Below, one piece after another: positions 33,475-43,263 of a stretch of DNA of 64,000 nt. This DNA is from Pseudolabrys sp. GTDB taxonomy: Bacteria > Pseudomonadota > Alphaproteobacteria > Rhizobiales > Xanthobacteraceae. The notes beneath the pieces were generated by a model. It did not search any database. It had not been told where the DNA came from and worked only from the letters and a program-made list of their open reading frames with translations. How positions within the stretch are numbered: the stretch's first letter is position 1; every line of letters starts with the position of its first letter. Location: assembly GCA_029980465.1 (NCBI GenBank), contig JARYIJ010000001.1, positions 248,001 to 312,000 on the forward strand, read 5' to 3'. The translations under genes were made by a program, and so were the position numbers.

Positions 33475-35327
33475 TCGGCGGCCTCGCTGTGCATGCCGCC
33501 GAGGTAGGCTTCCTGCACCTTGGCGTTGCTCTTGATCTCGTCGGGCGTGCCTTCGACCAGCACGCGGCCCTCCTGCAGCACGGTGACCTCGCCGACCATC
33601 TCGAACAGCGAATCCATGTCGTGATCGATGACGATCATGGTGCGGCCCTTGGCGATCGACTTGAGCAGCGCCACCGTCTCAACGCGCTCGCTCGGGCTCA
33701 TGCCGGCGAGCGGTTCGTCGAGCAGCAGCAGGCTCGGCGACGTCGCCAGCGCCAGGCCGATCTCGAGGCGGCGTTTCTCGCCATAGGCCAGTTGCGCGAC
33801 GGGCGTATTCAGCCGCGCCGTCAGGTTCACGAGCTCGGCGGTCCGTTCCACCTGTTCCTGTAGCCCGGGGATGTTCCTGGGATTGCGGAACAGGTCGAGC
33901 TTGAGCTTGCCGCGGATCTCGCCGAGCGCGGCGATCATCAGGTTCTGCCGCACCGTCAGCCGGTTGAACAACTGGTTGATCTGGTAGCTCTTGGTCAGGC
34001 CGAGCTGGCAGACATCGGTCACGCTCATGCCGGTGATGTCCTTGCCCTCGAACACGATCTGGCCGGCGGTCGGCTGAACCTCGCAGGTCAGCATCTTGAA
34101 GAAGGTGCTCTTGCCGGCACCGTTCGGCCCGATGATGCCGCGCAGCTCGCCGTGGTTGACCGTGAAGTCGATATCGCTGTTGGCGAGCAGGCCGCCGTAG
34201 CGCTTGGTCAGGCCGGTCGCCCGCAGGATCGGGCCGGCGCTGTGGTCGGACGGCCGGTGCTTGGCCGGCATCATCTCGGACGGCGGAAGATGCACAACCT
34301 GCGGCGATGCTGCGGCGGGCGCGACTTCTTTCGCCGGCTCGGATTCCTTGCCCCGCTTCGCCAGCGCGTAGAGATCGACGATGGCGCCGACGATGCCGCG
34401 GCGCAGGAACACCACGAGCAGCACGAACACCACGCCGAGCACCAGCTTCCATGTCGCGCCGAGATGCAACGTGTTCTGGAAGAAGTCCGACAAATAGAGC
34501 CAGACGGTCGCGCCGATCAGGGGGCCGAACAGCGTGCCGGCGCCGCCGATGGCGGTCTGCATCACAAGCTGGCCGGACGTGTCGAACATGAAGGCGTCAG
34601 GCGGCATAAAGCCTTGCATGACGCCGAGCAGGCCGCCGGCGAACCCGGCATAGGCGGCGGCAACCACGAAAGCGGTGAGCTTGTAGCCGTGGATGTTGTG
34701 GCCCAAGGCCTGGGCGCGCAGCGGGTTGTCGCGGATCGCGGACAGGATCGCGCCGACCGGCGAGCGCACGATGCGCAGCGCAATCACGAGGCCGATGAAA
34801 TACCAGAACGCGAAAAAGGTATACATCGACCAGTCGGTATCGAACTTCAGCGTCGTGAAGCCGAGGTCGAAGCTCGGTTGCGGCACGCCCGGCAGGCCGT
34901 TCTCGCCGCCGGTGAAGGCCGACAGCGGATTGAACTCGACGAAAAAGAACACCTCGGCGATGGCCACGGTGATCATCGCGAAATAGATGCCGGTCCGCTT
35001 CAACGCGATCAGCCCGACCAGATAGCCGACGACGGCGGCGACGACGGTGCCGAGCACGATCGAGGCCATCACATAGGACGAGAACATCGACGTCTGGGTC
35101 AGCAGATAGGCGGCAAACATGCCGCCGGTGCCGAAGAAGGCGGATTGGCCGAATGACAGAAGGCCGGTGTAACCGAACAGGAGGTCGAAGCCGATGCCGA
35201 ACAGGCCCCAGATCAGGATGCGGTTGATCGTGGTCGGCGAGAAGCCGAGATGCGGCAGGACGAACGGCACGGCGATCAGGCCGATGGCCGTGAGCGCTTC
35301 AACCAGAAAAGGGCGTTGCTTCAGCAT
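33471..35327 (-). CDS. Fused ABC transporter protein: LivM permease plus LivG ATPase
   Basis: A 618-residue fusion. Residues 1 to about 325 are a LivM-type permease with about 9-10 helices (GIGFDLLFGYTGLLSFGQSA, IRDNPLRAQALGHNIHGYK, AIGGAGTLFGPLIGA). A Pro/Ser/Ala linker follows. From about residue 370 comes a LivG-type ATPase: Walker A GPNGAGKST, signature region QLAYGEKRRLEIGLALA, Walker B SLLLLDEPLAGMSP and DHDMD. Separate livM and livG genes are the norm in E. coli; fusions occur in Bradyrhizobium relatives. It overlaps livF by 4 bases and follows livH by 13. Confidence 0.92.
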   Translation of the reverse strand: MLKQRPFLVEALTAIGLIAVPFVLPHLGFSPTTINRILIWGLFGIGFDLLFGYTGLLSFGQSAFFGTGGMFAAYLLTQTSMFSSYVMASIVLGTVVAAVVGYLVGLIALKRTGIYFAMITVAIAEVFFFVEFNPLSAFTGGENGLPGVPQPSFDLGFTTLKFDTDWSMYTFFAFWYFIGLVIALRIVRSPVGAILSAIRDNPLRAQALGHNIHGYKLTAFVVAAAYAGFAGGLLGVMQGFMPPDAFMFDTSGQLVMQTAIGGAGTLFGPLIGATVWLYLSDFFQNTLHLGATWKLVLGVVFVLLVVFLRRGIVGAIVDLYALAKRGKESEPAKEVAPAAASPQVVHLPPSEMMPAKHRPSDHSAGPILRATGLTKRYGGLLANSDIDFTVNHGELRGIIGPNGAGKSTFFKMLTCEVQPTAGQIVFEGKDITGMSVTDVCQLGLTKSYQINQLFNRLTVRQNLMIAALGEIRGKLKLDLFRNPRNIPGLQEQVERTAELVNLTARLNTPVAQLAYGEKRRLEIGLALATSPSLLLLDEPLAGMSPSERVETVALLKSIAKGRTMIVIDHDMDSLFEMVGEVTVLQEGRVLVEGTPDEIKSNAKVQEAYLGGMHSEAAE

Positions 35328-35340
35328 CGGGCACCCGTGC

Positions 35341-36216
35341 TCATTCGCGGCCGGCGGTGCCGAGCAATCCGTACGGACGCAGCACCAGCACGAGGGTCAT
35401 CGCCACGAACAGCATCACGTAAGCGTAACCGGGGTTGAACATGGAGGTGATGCTGATGATCTCGCCGGCGATCAGGCCGCCCAGAACGGCGCCGGGAAAC
35501 GAGCCGACGCCGCCGATCACGACCACCACGAAGGTCTGCACCAGGATCGCCTCCCCGACGTCCGGCGCGATCGACACGACCGGCGCGTTGACGATGCCGG
35601 CAAAGCCCGCCGCCATGGCGCCTATGCCGAACACCAGCATGAACACCTTGTAGACGTCGATGCCGAGCGAATCGACCATCACCGAGTCCTCGATGCCGGC
35701 GCGCACGATCATGCCGATGCGCGTGCGATACAGCACGAAGTAAAGGGCGAGCAGCGCGATGGCGACGATGCCGAGCAGCGCGATGCGGTAGGTCGGATAG
35801 AACATGAAGCCGAGGTTGGTGATGCCGACCAGGGACGGCGGCGGCGGCACGGCTTTCGACAGGCTGCCGAAGAAGAAGCGCACCGCCTCGACGAACACGA
35901 TGCCGAGGCCGAAGGTGACCAGAAGCTGGTCTTCGTGCGGCCGGGCGTAGAAATAGCGGATGATCACCCGCTCCACCACGACGCCGACCAGCATAACGAA
36001 CAGCGACCCGGCGATCACCGCGGCGATGAACGAGCCGGTATAGGTGTAGGCGACCCAGCCGGCGTAGCCGCCGAGCATGAACATCGCGCCGTGCGCGAGG
36101 TTGAGCACGCCCAGGGTGCCGTAGATGATGGTCAGGCCCGACGAGATCAATGCCAGCAGCGCGCCCAGCACGAGCCCGTTGAAGCATTGCGAGATGAAAT
36201 TGCCCCAGTTGATCAC
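35341..36216 (-). CDS. livH: Branched-chain amino-acid type ABC transporter, permease LivH
   Basis: A 291-residue inner-membrane permease with about eight helices. LivH motifs: GLVLGALLALISSGLTIIYG, LNLAHGAMFMLGGY, and GGVGSFPGAVLGGLIAGEI near the end. It forms the channel with the LivM half of the next gene. Upstream lies a repeat-rich 157-base spacer and then the binding-protein gene. Confidence 0.93.
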   Translation of the reverse strand: MINWGNFISQCFNGLVLGALLALISSGLTIIYGTLGVLNLAHGAMFMLGGYAGWVAYTYTGSFIAAVIAGSLFVMLVGVVVERVIIRYFYARPHEDQLLVTFGLGIVFVEAVRFFFGSLSKAVPPPPSLVGITNLGFMFYPTYRIALLGIVAIALLALYFVLYRTRIGMIVRAGIEDSVMVDSLGIDVYKVFMLVFGIGAMAAGFAGIVNAPVVSIAPDVGEAILVQTFVVVVIGGVGSFPGAVLGGLIAGEIISITSMFNPGYAYVMLFVAMTLVLVLRPYGLLGTAGRE

Positions 36217-36237
36217 TTGTCGAGTCTCGAATTAAGC

Positions 36238-36360
36238 GGCGTGTCCCGGGCGCAGCGCAGCATCACTTGATGATGCGCCGCCGACCCGGGACCCCGATTG
36301 ATTGCCGGAAACCGGAACCCCGCACCTGCGATGCACCACTCCGTGATGCACCGCGTGCGG
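36238..36360. repeat. Composite intergenic repeat, diverged copy C
   Basis: Starts GTGTCCCGGGCGCAGCGCAG and includes GACCCGGGACCCCGATTGAT, which also occur in copies A and B near 19 kb. It lies between livH and the binding-protein gene, where its palindromes could lower transcription of livH relative to the binding protein, a usual expression ratio for ABC systems. Confidence 0.65.
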
Positions 36361-36373
36361 GGAACAGGCAAGA

Positions 36374-37732
36374 TCAGGTGTAGTCGCCGAGCTTGCAACC
36401 GAACGCATCCGGCTTCTGCATGAGCGGCGCGCCCGGGACGACCTCGAGGACCTCCCAGTAATCCTCCTTGTTCCTCATGTCCTTCGGCGCCTTGCCGCGC
36501 ACGATGATGACCGGGCGAACCAGCTGGTGGTCTTCGGGACGGAAGTGGACCTCGCCGACCGTCGAGTCGAAGGTCTCGCCTTTCTCGTACTGCTTGATGA
36601 CGTCCGGCGGATAGAAGCTGCCCGCCTCCGACACCATGCGCGCCCAGATCGCGAACGACATATAGGAGTTGTTGGCGCCCCATTCCGGCCGATAGCCGAA
36701 CTTCTTGTTGAACGACTCGACGAACATTTTCGCGAGCGGATACTTGTCCTCGAGCGTCCACCAGAAGTCGGTGGCCGCGTAGACGCCTTCGGTGAGCTCC
36801 GGACCCACTTCCTTGGCGAGGAACGGGATCTGGTACGGAATGACCAGCTTCATCTTCGGGATGAGGCCGAACTGCTTGGCCTGCTGTGTCGACAGCACCG
36901 CGTCGCGACCCCAGTTCACGTTGACGATGAACTCGGCGCCGGAGTTGGCGATGTTAGTCAGGTACTGCGAGAAGTCCTGGGTGCCGAGCGGCGACACCTG
37001 GTTCGTCACCATGGTCCAGCCGGCGTTCTGGATGAGATAGTCGCTCACCGACTTGGTGACGGTGTGGCCGTAGGTATAGTCCGGCGTCATGAACGCCGCT
37101 TTCCTGTTCTTGCCGAAATTCTTCACCAGCACCGGGCCGATCGCGTTGGCCGCGGTCTCGCCGTAGAAGTTCTGGCGGAAGCCGTAGCGCACGCAGTCCT
37201 TGCCGGTGGTGTCGTTCGAGCCGGAGATGCCGGTGACGTAAAGCACCTTCTCGCGCTGCGCGAACTTGTTGAGCGCCACCGCGACCGCCGACGAGGTCGA
37301 GCCGGTCATCAGGATGATCTTGTTCTGGTTGATGAAGGTCTGGATCTCCTGCACCGCCTGGTTCGGCTTGGCACCGGAGTCGGCAACGAGCAGGTTCACC
37401 TTCTTGCCGAGCAAGCCCTTGGTGACCTTCGGCGCGATCTTCTTCATCAGCGGGTCGCCGTTGTTGATGTGCTCAACGGCCAGTTGCCAGCCCTTGAGCT
37501 CGTCTTCGCCCTGCACCGCGTAAGTGCCGGTGCGCGGAACAGCGGCGGCGACATTGACCGTGTCGCCCTGCGAGCCGGCCGGCCAGGTGCCGATCGGCGG
37601 CTTGTCGGCAGCGAACACCGGGACCATAAAGCCCGGCATAAGCATCGACGAACCCATGAGGCCGGCGCCGGCCTGCAGAACGCGGCGGCGCGAGAGGCCA
37701 TTGTTGTCGGATTTGTCGTTCGAAGATGTCAT
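36374..37732 (-). CDS. Branched-chain amino-acid/amide ABC transporter substrate-binding protein
   Basis: A 452-residue periplasmic binding protein of the Leu/Ile/Val-amide type (PBP1 fold). The N-terminus carries a twin-arginine signal, SRRRVLQAGAGLMGSS, ending about residue 42 (VFAADKPP). VPRTGTYAVQGEDELKGWQL, LVADSGAKPNQAVQEIQTFI and GSTSSAVAVAL are family strands and ligand-pocket turns. It heads the operon with livH, the livMG fusion and livF. The ligand could be a branched-chain amino acid, urea or a short amide; sequence does not decide. Upstream 37733-38106 has no gene. Confidence 0.9.
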   Translation of the reverse strand: MTSSNDKSDNNGLSRRRVLQAGAGLMGSSMLMPGFMVPVFAADKPPIGTWPAGSQGDTVNVAAAVPRTGTYAVQGEDELKGWQLAVEHINNGDPLMKKIAPKVTKGLLGKKVNLLVADSGAKPNQAVQEIQTFINQNKIILMTGSTSSAVAVALNKFAQREKVLYVTGISGSNDTTGKDCVRYGFRQNFYGETAANAIGPVLVKNFGKNRKAAFMTPDYTYGHTVTKSVSDYLIQNAGWTMVTNQVSPLGTQDFSQYLTNIANSGAEFIVNVNWGRDAVLSTQQAKQFGLIPKMKLVIPYQIPFLAKEVGPELTEGVYAATDFWWTLEDKYPLAKMFVESFNKKFGYRPEWGANNSYMSFAIWARMVSEAGSFYPPDVIKQYEKGETFDSTVGEVHFRPEDHQLVRPVIIVRGKAPKDMRNKEDYWEVLEVVPGAPLMQKPDAFGCKLGDYT

Positions 37733-38106
37733 CTCAGAAATCCTCCCTGTGGGATTGTTTCGAGCCGCCCCCTGCGACTCTCGTTGCTTGAACGGGACAT
37801 GCCCCTCCGCGTCACGCAGGCAGGCGCGGACGGAATTGTGCCGTGGCGAATAAGTTGGCGCTTCCTCCTGCTATGTTTTTTATCGTCCGCGCCGGGGCGA
37901 ACGTTATGGGTCACACTTTATGTGTGATGATTACAAAGCGGAACGCGCAATCGCGTGAGACGCATTACACTTTCGTCGCAGACGCAGGAGCCTTGCCACG
38001 GTCCATCCGAGGCCGTCGTTGCCCGGCGATTGGCGCTGACTATCGCGGAATATCCACAACCGGCAGTCGGTAGAGCCCTTTTCGAGCTGATCCCTGCTTT
38101 GTCCTC

Positions 38107-38140
38107 AAAAAAGTAGCGGGCGCCGCTCGGCGCCCGCTTT
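38107..38140 (-). terminator. Rho-independent terminator after the His-rich secreted protein gene
   Basis: AGCGGGCGCC (38115-38124) pairs perfectly with GGCGCCCGCT (38129-38138), 10 bp with a 4-base loop, followed on the minus strand by six T (38112-38107). Confidence 0.85.
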
Positions 38141-38166
38141 CATTACAAATCCGTAACGATTCTGGA

Positions 38167-38415
38167 TCAGTGGCAGACCAGGTGCCAGTGGCCGTACGGA
38201 CCCCGAGTCCACCAACACGGCCAGGACGGAGACACGTTACGGACGCAATGGCCGTGCGGCCCGTGATGGAAACCACGACCACACCCCCCGGCAACCTGCA
38301 TCGCCTCTCCGCCGACCGAAGCCGCCGGCTGGGCCGATGTCGGGACGGCCTGCGCGCTCACATTGAACAAGGCCGCTGCGGCAAAAGCGGCAGCAACCAG
38401 AAACCCCTTCATCAT
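38167..38415 (-). CDS. Small secreted Cys/His/Gly-rich protein
   Basis: An 82-residue exported protein. The signal peptide MMKGFLVAAAFAAAALFNVS ends near AQA. The mature part has GGCGRGFHHGPHGHCVRN, CWWTRGPYGHWHLVCH, i.e. four Cys and several His, as in a family of small periplasmic or secreted proteins of Rhizobiales (GCGxGxHRxxxGxC). Metal binding is possible but not shown. GAGGGG precedes the start. A strong terminator follows. It is a single-gene unit. Confidence 0.75.
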   Translation of the reverse strand: MMKGFLVAAAFAAAALFNVSAQAVPTSAQPAASVGGEAMQVAGGCGRGFHHGPHGHCVRNVSPSWPCWWTRGPYGHWHLVCH

Positions 38416-38696
38416 GATCGTGATCCCCTCATTGTCGGCCGCACATGGCCGCCTTGCGTTGCCCGCCCGCAAACCGGGCGAGCCTGAAACGCGGCGATTG
38501 TCATCCGCCGATGTGACAATGCAATGGGGGCGGCGCGCACTCCGGCAAAATATCTTTTCCAATGACGCCGGTGGCCATTCAGCGAGCGTTCAGTCTCGGG
38601 CGGCGATCCGGACTCCAGCGACACGACGATAACAAGCCGGCTTCCGGGTTCGCTTTCAGTACGTCCCGAAATAACGGAACGGGCTTTTTCAACCTG

Positions 38697-40370
<1,674 letters not shown>

Positions 40371-40511
40371 TCTGAGGCTCTTGTTTCATGTACTATCGTA
40401 GTTCTAACCTAGAGACACTTTGTCAGAAAGCGCGACATCCAATGGCGGATCAGGCACCGTTCTCGTTACATATCTTTGTGGCTGACGGCGATCCCGCGTA
40501 GCCGCATTTCT

Positions 40512-40620
40512 CGGCCTCATGGTGAGGAGCGCCGCGCAGCGGCGCGTCTCGAACCATGAGGCCGCCGCCCCATCCTTCGAGACGGACGCTTCGCGCCCTC
40601 CTCAGGATGAGGCGGATTAA
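40512..40620. repeat. Composite palindromic repeat (GGCCTCATGGTGAGGAGCGC type)
   Basis: CGGCCTCATGGT (40512-40523) pairs perfectly with ACCATGAGGCCG (40553-40564), enclosing GCGCCGC-gca-GCGGCGC. A second unit CATCCTTCGAG.../...CTCCTCAGGATG follows to about 40610. This is a frequent Bradyrhizobium-type element. It truncates the antitoxin-like gene on the minus strand. Confidence 0.8.
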
Positions 40621-40720
40621 GCTTGCGCGGCACCAGCGTGTCCGGCGGCGGCAGAAAATCATCGATCACGCGCACACGGCCGATGTCACCCGCCGTGTAT
40701 TTAACGGTTCTGTTGCTCAT
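40517..40720 (-). pseudogene. Truncated BrnA/CopG-type antitoxin-like gene, cut by the repeat
   Basis: The frame starts MSNRTVKYTAGDIGRVRVID, then DFLPPPDTLVPRKL. This resembles the N-terminus of small CopG/BrnA-like antitoxins (VKYTxxxIGxVxVVxDFLPxPDxLVxK). After about 34 residues the frame enters the palindromic repeat and becomes an Arg/Pro/Ser-rich nonsense tail (NPPHPEEGAKRPSRRMG) to a stop at 40517. The ribbon-helix-helix part is missing. It lies 34 bases downstream of the PemK-like toxin gene on the same strand. Probably inactive. Confidence 0.55.
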
Positions 40721-40754
40721 AAATCGCCTTCCCCTCGGAAGTATCCTCCGACGT

Positions 40755-41120
40755 TCACCGCGTCCCCAGAAACCCACGCAATCGTTGCGCAACGGCGCGC
40801 GCTGCCGTCTTGTCGAGACGACCAAGGCGTCGATCGATCCGGCCGGGATCGATGCAGGCGATCTTCGCGGACCGCACCACGGACGGCGCCGGCAAACCGG
40901 CACGCTTGAGCTCGGTGATGGTGACGTCGCCCGGCCACGGCTCGTTGGCCGCGCTCGTCACCATCGCAACCCAGATGACGCCCAACGCGGCAAACCTGTG
41001 GTTAGAAATAACGAGCGCCGGCCGCCGCTTTTCGGCGAGCCGGTCGGCATAGGGAAACGGAACGACGACGACATCAAAGGGATCGAACCGCGAGGCTGCT
41101 CCGCGGCTAGAGCTTGGCAT
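40755..41120 (-). CDS. PemK/MazF-family toxin (mRNA interferase)
   Basis: A 121-residue endoribonuclease-type toxin. Family strands: FDVVVVPFPYADRLAEKRRPALVISN (over residues 13-38), VIWVAMVTSA and WPGDVTITELKRAGLPAPSVVRSAKIACID (residues 62-91), with the usual acidic and Arg/Thr/Ser active-site positions (R33, T55-S56 region). It begins inside the last codons of the AbrB-type antitoxin gene (14-base overlap), the standard antitoxin-toxin arrangement. Activity would be mRNA cleavage, inferred from the family. Confidence 0.85.
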   Translation of the reverse strand: MPSSSRGAASRFDPFDVVVVPFPYADRLAEKRRPALVISNHRFAALGVIWVAMVTSAANEPWPGDVTITELKRAGLPAPSVVRSAKIACIDPGRIDRRLGRLDKTAARAVAQRLRGFLGTR

Positions 41121-41346
41121 AGGCCTTCTCGTCGGCCTCTCCCGCCCATTCGGAGAATGCAGCGAACGGATCGTCGCCTTCGCCGGCCGTCATCTTGTCG
41201 AGCAGAACTCCCTCGTCCGTAAGGCGGTAACGCAGCGTATCACCGGCCTTGAGGTCGAGCCGCTCGCGCACCGCGCGCGGAATGACGGTTTGGCTCTTTA
41301 CCGAAACCTTGGAAAAGAGGGTCGGCTTTTTCGATAGGACGGTCAT
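41107..41346 (-). CDS. AbrB/SpoVT-type antitoxin
   Basis: A 79-residue swapped-hairpin AbrB antitoxin. VSVKSQTVIPRAVRERLDLK is the DNA-binding SpoVT/AbrB fold, followed by GDTLRYRLTDEGVLL. The C-terminal acidic tail (DDPFAAFSEWAGEADEKAY) is the likely toxin-binding part. ATG 41346 is the start. It overlaps the PemK-like gene by 14 bases. A palindromic operator lies directly upstream, so it should repress its own operon. Confidence 0.85.
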   Translation of the reverse strand: MTVLSKKPTLFSKVSVKSQTVIPRAVRERLDLKAGDTLRYRLTDEGVLLDKMTAGEGDDPFAAFSEWAGEADEKAYAKL

Positions 41347-41350
41347 GATA

Positions 41351-41364
41351 GTAAGATAGCTTAC
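41351..41364 (-). promoter_or_regulatory. Operator-like palindrome of the toxin-antitoxin operon
   Basis: GTAAG-atag-CTTAC (41351-41364) lies 4 bases upstream of the antitoxin ATG; on the operon strand the hexamer GGTAAG recurs twice more within the next 30 bases upstream. This is the kind of site an AbrB-type antitoxin binds. Confidence 0.6.
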
Positions 41365-41404
41365 CGTCTTACCGGCGGCAAGCTTACCCCGAGAGACTTC
41401 AGTT

Positions 41405-41650
41405 TCACCCCGCCCGGTGCAGGTCGCGCACCAGGTCGCCGATGCGCGAAATGCCGCGGGTGATCTCGCGCTCGGCCGCGTCAAGCGCGTTGCGCTCGCA
41501 CTCGTCGGCGGCCCTGAGGAAACGCTCGCGGGCGAAGTCGAGCTGCGAGCGTTCGGCGAGCGCCCGGCACTCGCGGGCGCGGGCGCGCCAGTGCTGGCTC
41601 TCGGGCACGAGGCCAGGCGAAGGAACGGGTACGGGGGCGTCGGTCGGCAT
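41405..41650 (-). CDS. Small hypothetical helical protein
   Basis: An 81-residue protein: a Pro/Val-rich start (MPTDAPVPVPSPGLVPES), then QHWRARARECRALAERSQLD and RFLRAADECERNALDAAE. The HWRxRAxExRALAE ... L..A..YE..A pattern is common to small conserved proteins of Bradyrhizobium relatives. No function known. Confidence 0.55.
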   Translation of the reverse strand: MPTDAPVPVPSPGLVPESQHWRARARECRALAERSQLDFARERFLRAADECERNALDAAEREITRGISRIGDLVRDLHRAG

Positions 41651-41702
41651 GATGCACTAACCGCGCCAGCCAATTTCCGTTCCAATGATGCCGCCCTCTC
41701 CG

Positions 41703-41791
41703 TGCCCGGACTTGATCCGGGCATTCCTGAGGACCTGCCGCAAGGCCCGGACTTGCGGACATGCTTCATGGATCGCCGGGTCAAGCCCGGC
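41703..41791. repeat. Pair of intergenic palindromes
   Basis: TGCCCGGA-cttga-TCCGGGCA (41703-41723) and GCCGGG-tcaag-CCCGGC (41775-41791), same family as at 13.6 and 17.4 kb, in opposite orientation to each other. Confidence 0.75.
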
Positions 41792-41868
41792 AATGACGCC
41801 GAGTGTAGCAATGACGCCGGGTGTAGGCGTGCGCCGGTCCCGATCACGCGGCCGGAACAAGGCAGCGA

Positions 41869-41982
41869 TCAGAACGGCCACAGCGTCTGGACCGCTGCGC
41901 GCAGCGCCGGCGCGATAATGACGCCGACGAAGAAGGCGACCACGGTGGCAACGATGACGACGGCGCGCTGGCGGGGTGACAT
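41869..41982 (-). CDS. Single-helix membrane peptide
   Basis: A 37-residue frame on the minus strand: MSPRQRAVVIVATVVAFFVG, then VIIAPALRAAVQTLWPF. A basic N-terminus, one membrane helix and an amphipathic end. GAGAAAA precedes the start. It resembles the other tiny membrane peptides in the window only in design. Function unknown; might be fortuitous. Confidence 0.4.
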   Translation of the reverse strand: MSPRQRAVVIVATVVAFFVGVIIAPALRAAVQTLWPF

Positions 41983-42103
41983 GGATTTTCTCTACACCGC
42001 CTGCAGGCGACAACGCCGGCCCGCGTGTGGACAGTCCGGTTGACTTCGACGCACCTTGTCCATTATCCGCAACCCTTCAGTTCGGACTCAGCCTTTTTTC
42101 CGC

Positions 42104-42634
42104 ATGCCCACCAGACCTTTTCGCATCGCCAAGTCGCCCACCGGCTTCGGCCTGTTCGCCACCCGCGAGATCAAGAAGAAGACCCGGATCGCGGAGTACA
42201 AGGGCCCGCGGGTGCCCAACGACGTCGCCGAGAAGATGGAAAACCGCGGCAACCGCTATTTGTTCGAGGTCAACGGCAAGGTGACGGTGGACGGCACGCC
42301 CCGATACAACGTCGCGCGCTACTTCAACCACTCCTGCAACCCGAACGCGGAACCCATCATCTACCGCAAGCGCATCTTCATCCGCGCGCTGCGCCGCATC
42401 AAGCCGGGCGAGGAGATCACCTATCACTACGGCATGGACTACCTGCGCAACGTGATCGGCATCTCGAACTGCAAGTGCGGCCGCTGCCGCCGCCGCAAGG
42501 CGCGCAAGGCCCGCGAGCGCTACGCCGCCGCGAAGCGCGCGCTGGCGCGCAAATCCGCGCGGAGACCGGGCGTGAAACTGAACGGGGGCAAACCGGCCGC
42601 GGCGCGACGTTCGAAGGCGCGAAAGTCGCGCTAG
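42104..42634 (+). CDS. SET-domain protein-lysine methyltransferase with post-SET cysteines
   Basis: A 176-residue SET-domain protein. The fold motifs are complete: SPTGFGLFATREIKKKTRI (N-terminal), RYFNHSCNPNAEP (the NHSC-PN motif that binds SAM), EEITYHYGMDY (catalytic Tyr region), and the post-SET zinc cysteines CKCGRC. A Lys/Arg/Ala-rich tail of about 45 residues follows, like a histone tail or nucleic-acid-binding tail. It should methylate a lysine on an unknown protein. ATG 42104 is preferred to a TTG upstream at 42056. A cupin gene follows about 100 bases later on the same strand. Confidence 0.88.
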   Translation: MPTRPFRIAKSPTGFGLFATREIKKKTRIAEYKGPRVPNDVAEKMENRGNRYLFEVNGKVTVDGTPRYNVARYFNHSCNPNAEPIIYRKRIFIRALRRIKPGEEITYHYGMDYLRNVIGISNCKCGRCRRRKARKARERYAAAKRALARKSARRPGVKLNGGKPAAARRSKARKSR

Positions 42635-42740
42635 TTGCGCTCTTGCGCACCGCCTCATCCGCCGGGCTAGACTGACGCGCGTCCGCCGCGCCTCGCGGCT
42701 TCTCCCCGATCCCACGCAAGGACATGCCAAAGGACACGCT

Positions 42741-43223
42741 ATGAGCCTGAACATCCGCCGCGTCGTCACCGGCCACGACAAGAACGGCAAGGCCGTCGTC
42801 AAGATCGACGAGGTCGGCACCGCGATCAGGCAGGCCCGCCCCGGCGCGCAATTTATCGAGCTGTGGTCGACCGCCGGCGGCTTTCCGGTCGACAACGACG
42901 GCTTCGCCGATCCGGTCGGCAACACGATCGGCACCTCGATCGACAACGGCACGGTGTTCCGCGTGGTGAAGTTCGATCCCGGCGTCGCGCCGCGCAATCA
43001 CCGCACCGACTCGATCGACTACGGCGTCGTCATCTCCGGCGAGATCGACATGGTGCTCGACGACGGGGTCATCGTCCATCTCAAGGCCGGCGACTGCCTG
43101 GTGCAGCGCGGCACCGTCCACGACTGGATCAACAAGGGGCCGGAGCCGTGCCTCATCGCCTTCAGCCTGATCGCGGCCAAGCCGGTCGAGATCGGCGGCA
43201 AGCGCCTCGACGCGCACGGCTAG
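42741..43223 (+). CDS. Cupin-domain protein
   Basis: A 160-residue single-domain cupin. Cupin motif 1 is around FDPGVAPRNHRTDSIDYGVVISGEI (residues 75-99), motif 2 around GDCLVQRGTVHDWINKGPEP. The metal-binding His/Glu set is partly visible (NHR, His in VHDW). Relatives include small dioxygenase-like or sugar-binding cupins of unknown role. It follows the SET-domain gene on the same strand. Confidence 0.85.
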   Translation: MSLNIRRVVTGHDKNGKAVVKIDEVGTAIRQARPGAQFIELWSTAGGFPVDNDGFADPVGNTIGTSIDNGTVFRVVKFDPGVAPRNHRTDSIDYGVVISGEIDMVLDDGVIVHLKAGDCLVQRGTVHDWINKGPEPCLIAFSLIAAKPVEIGGKRLDAHG

Positions 43224-43263
43224 GTTCTGCCGTTCCGGACGAACGCCACCGAGAGCCGGGAAT

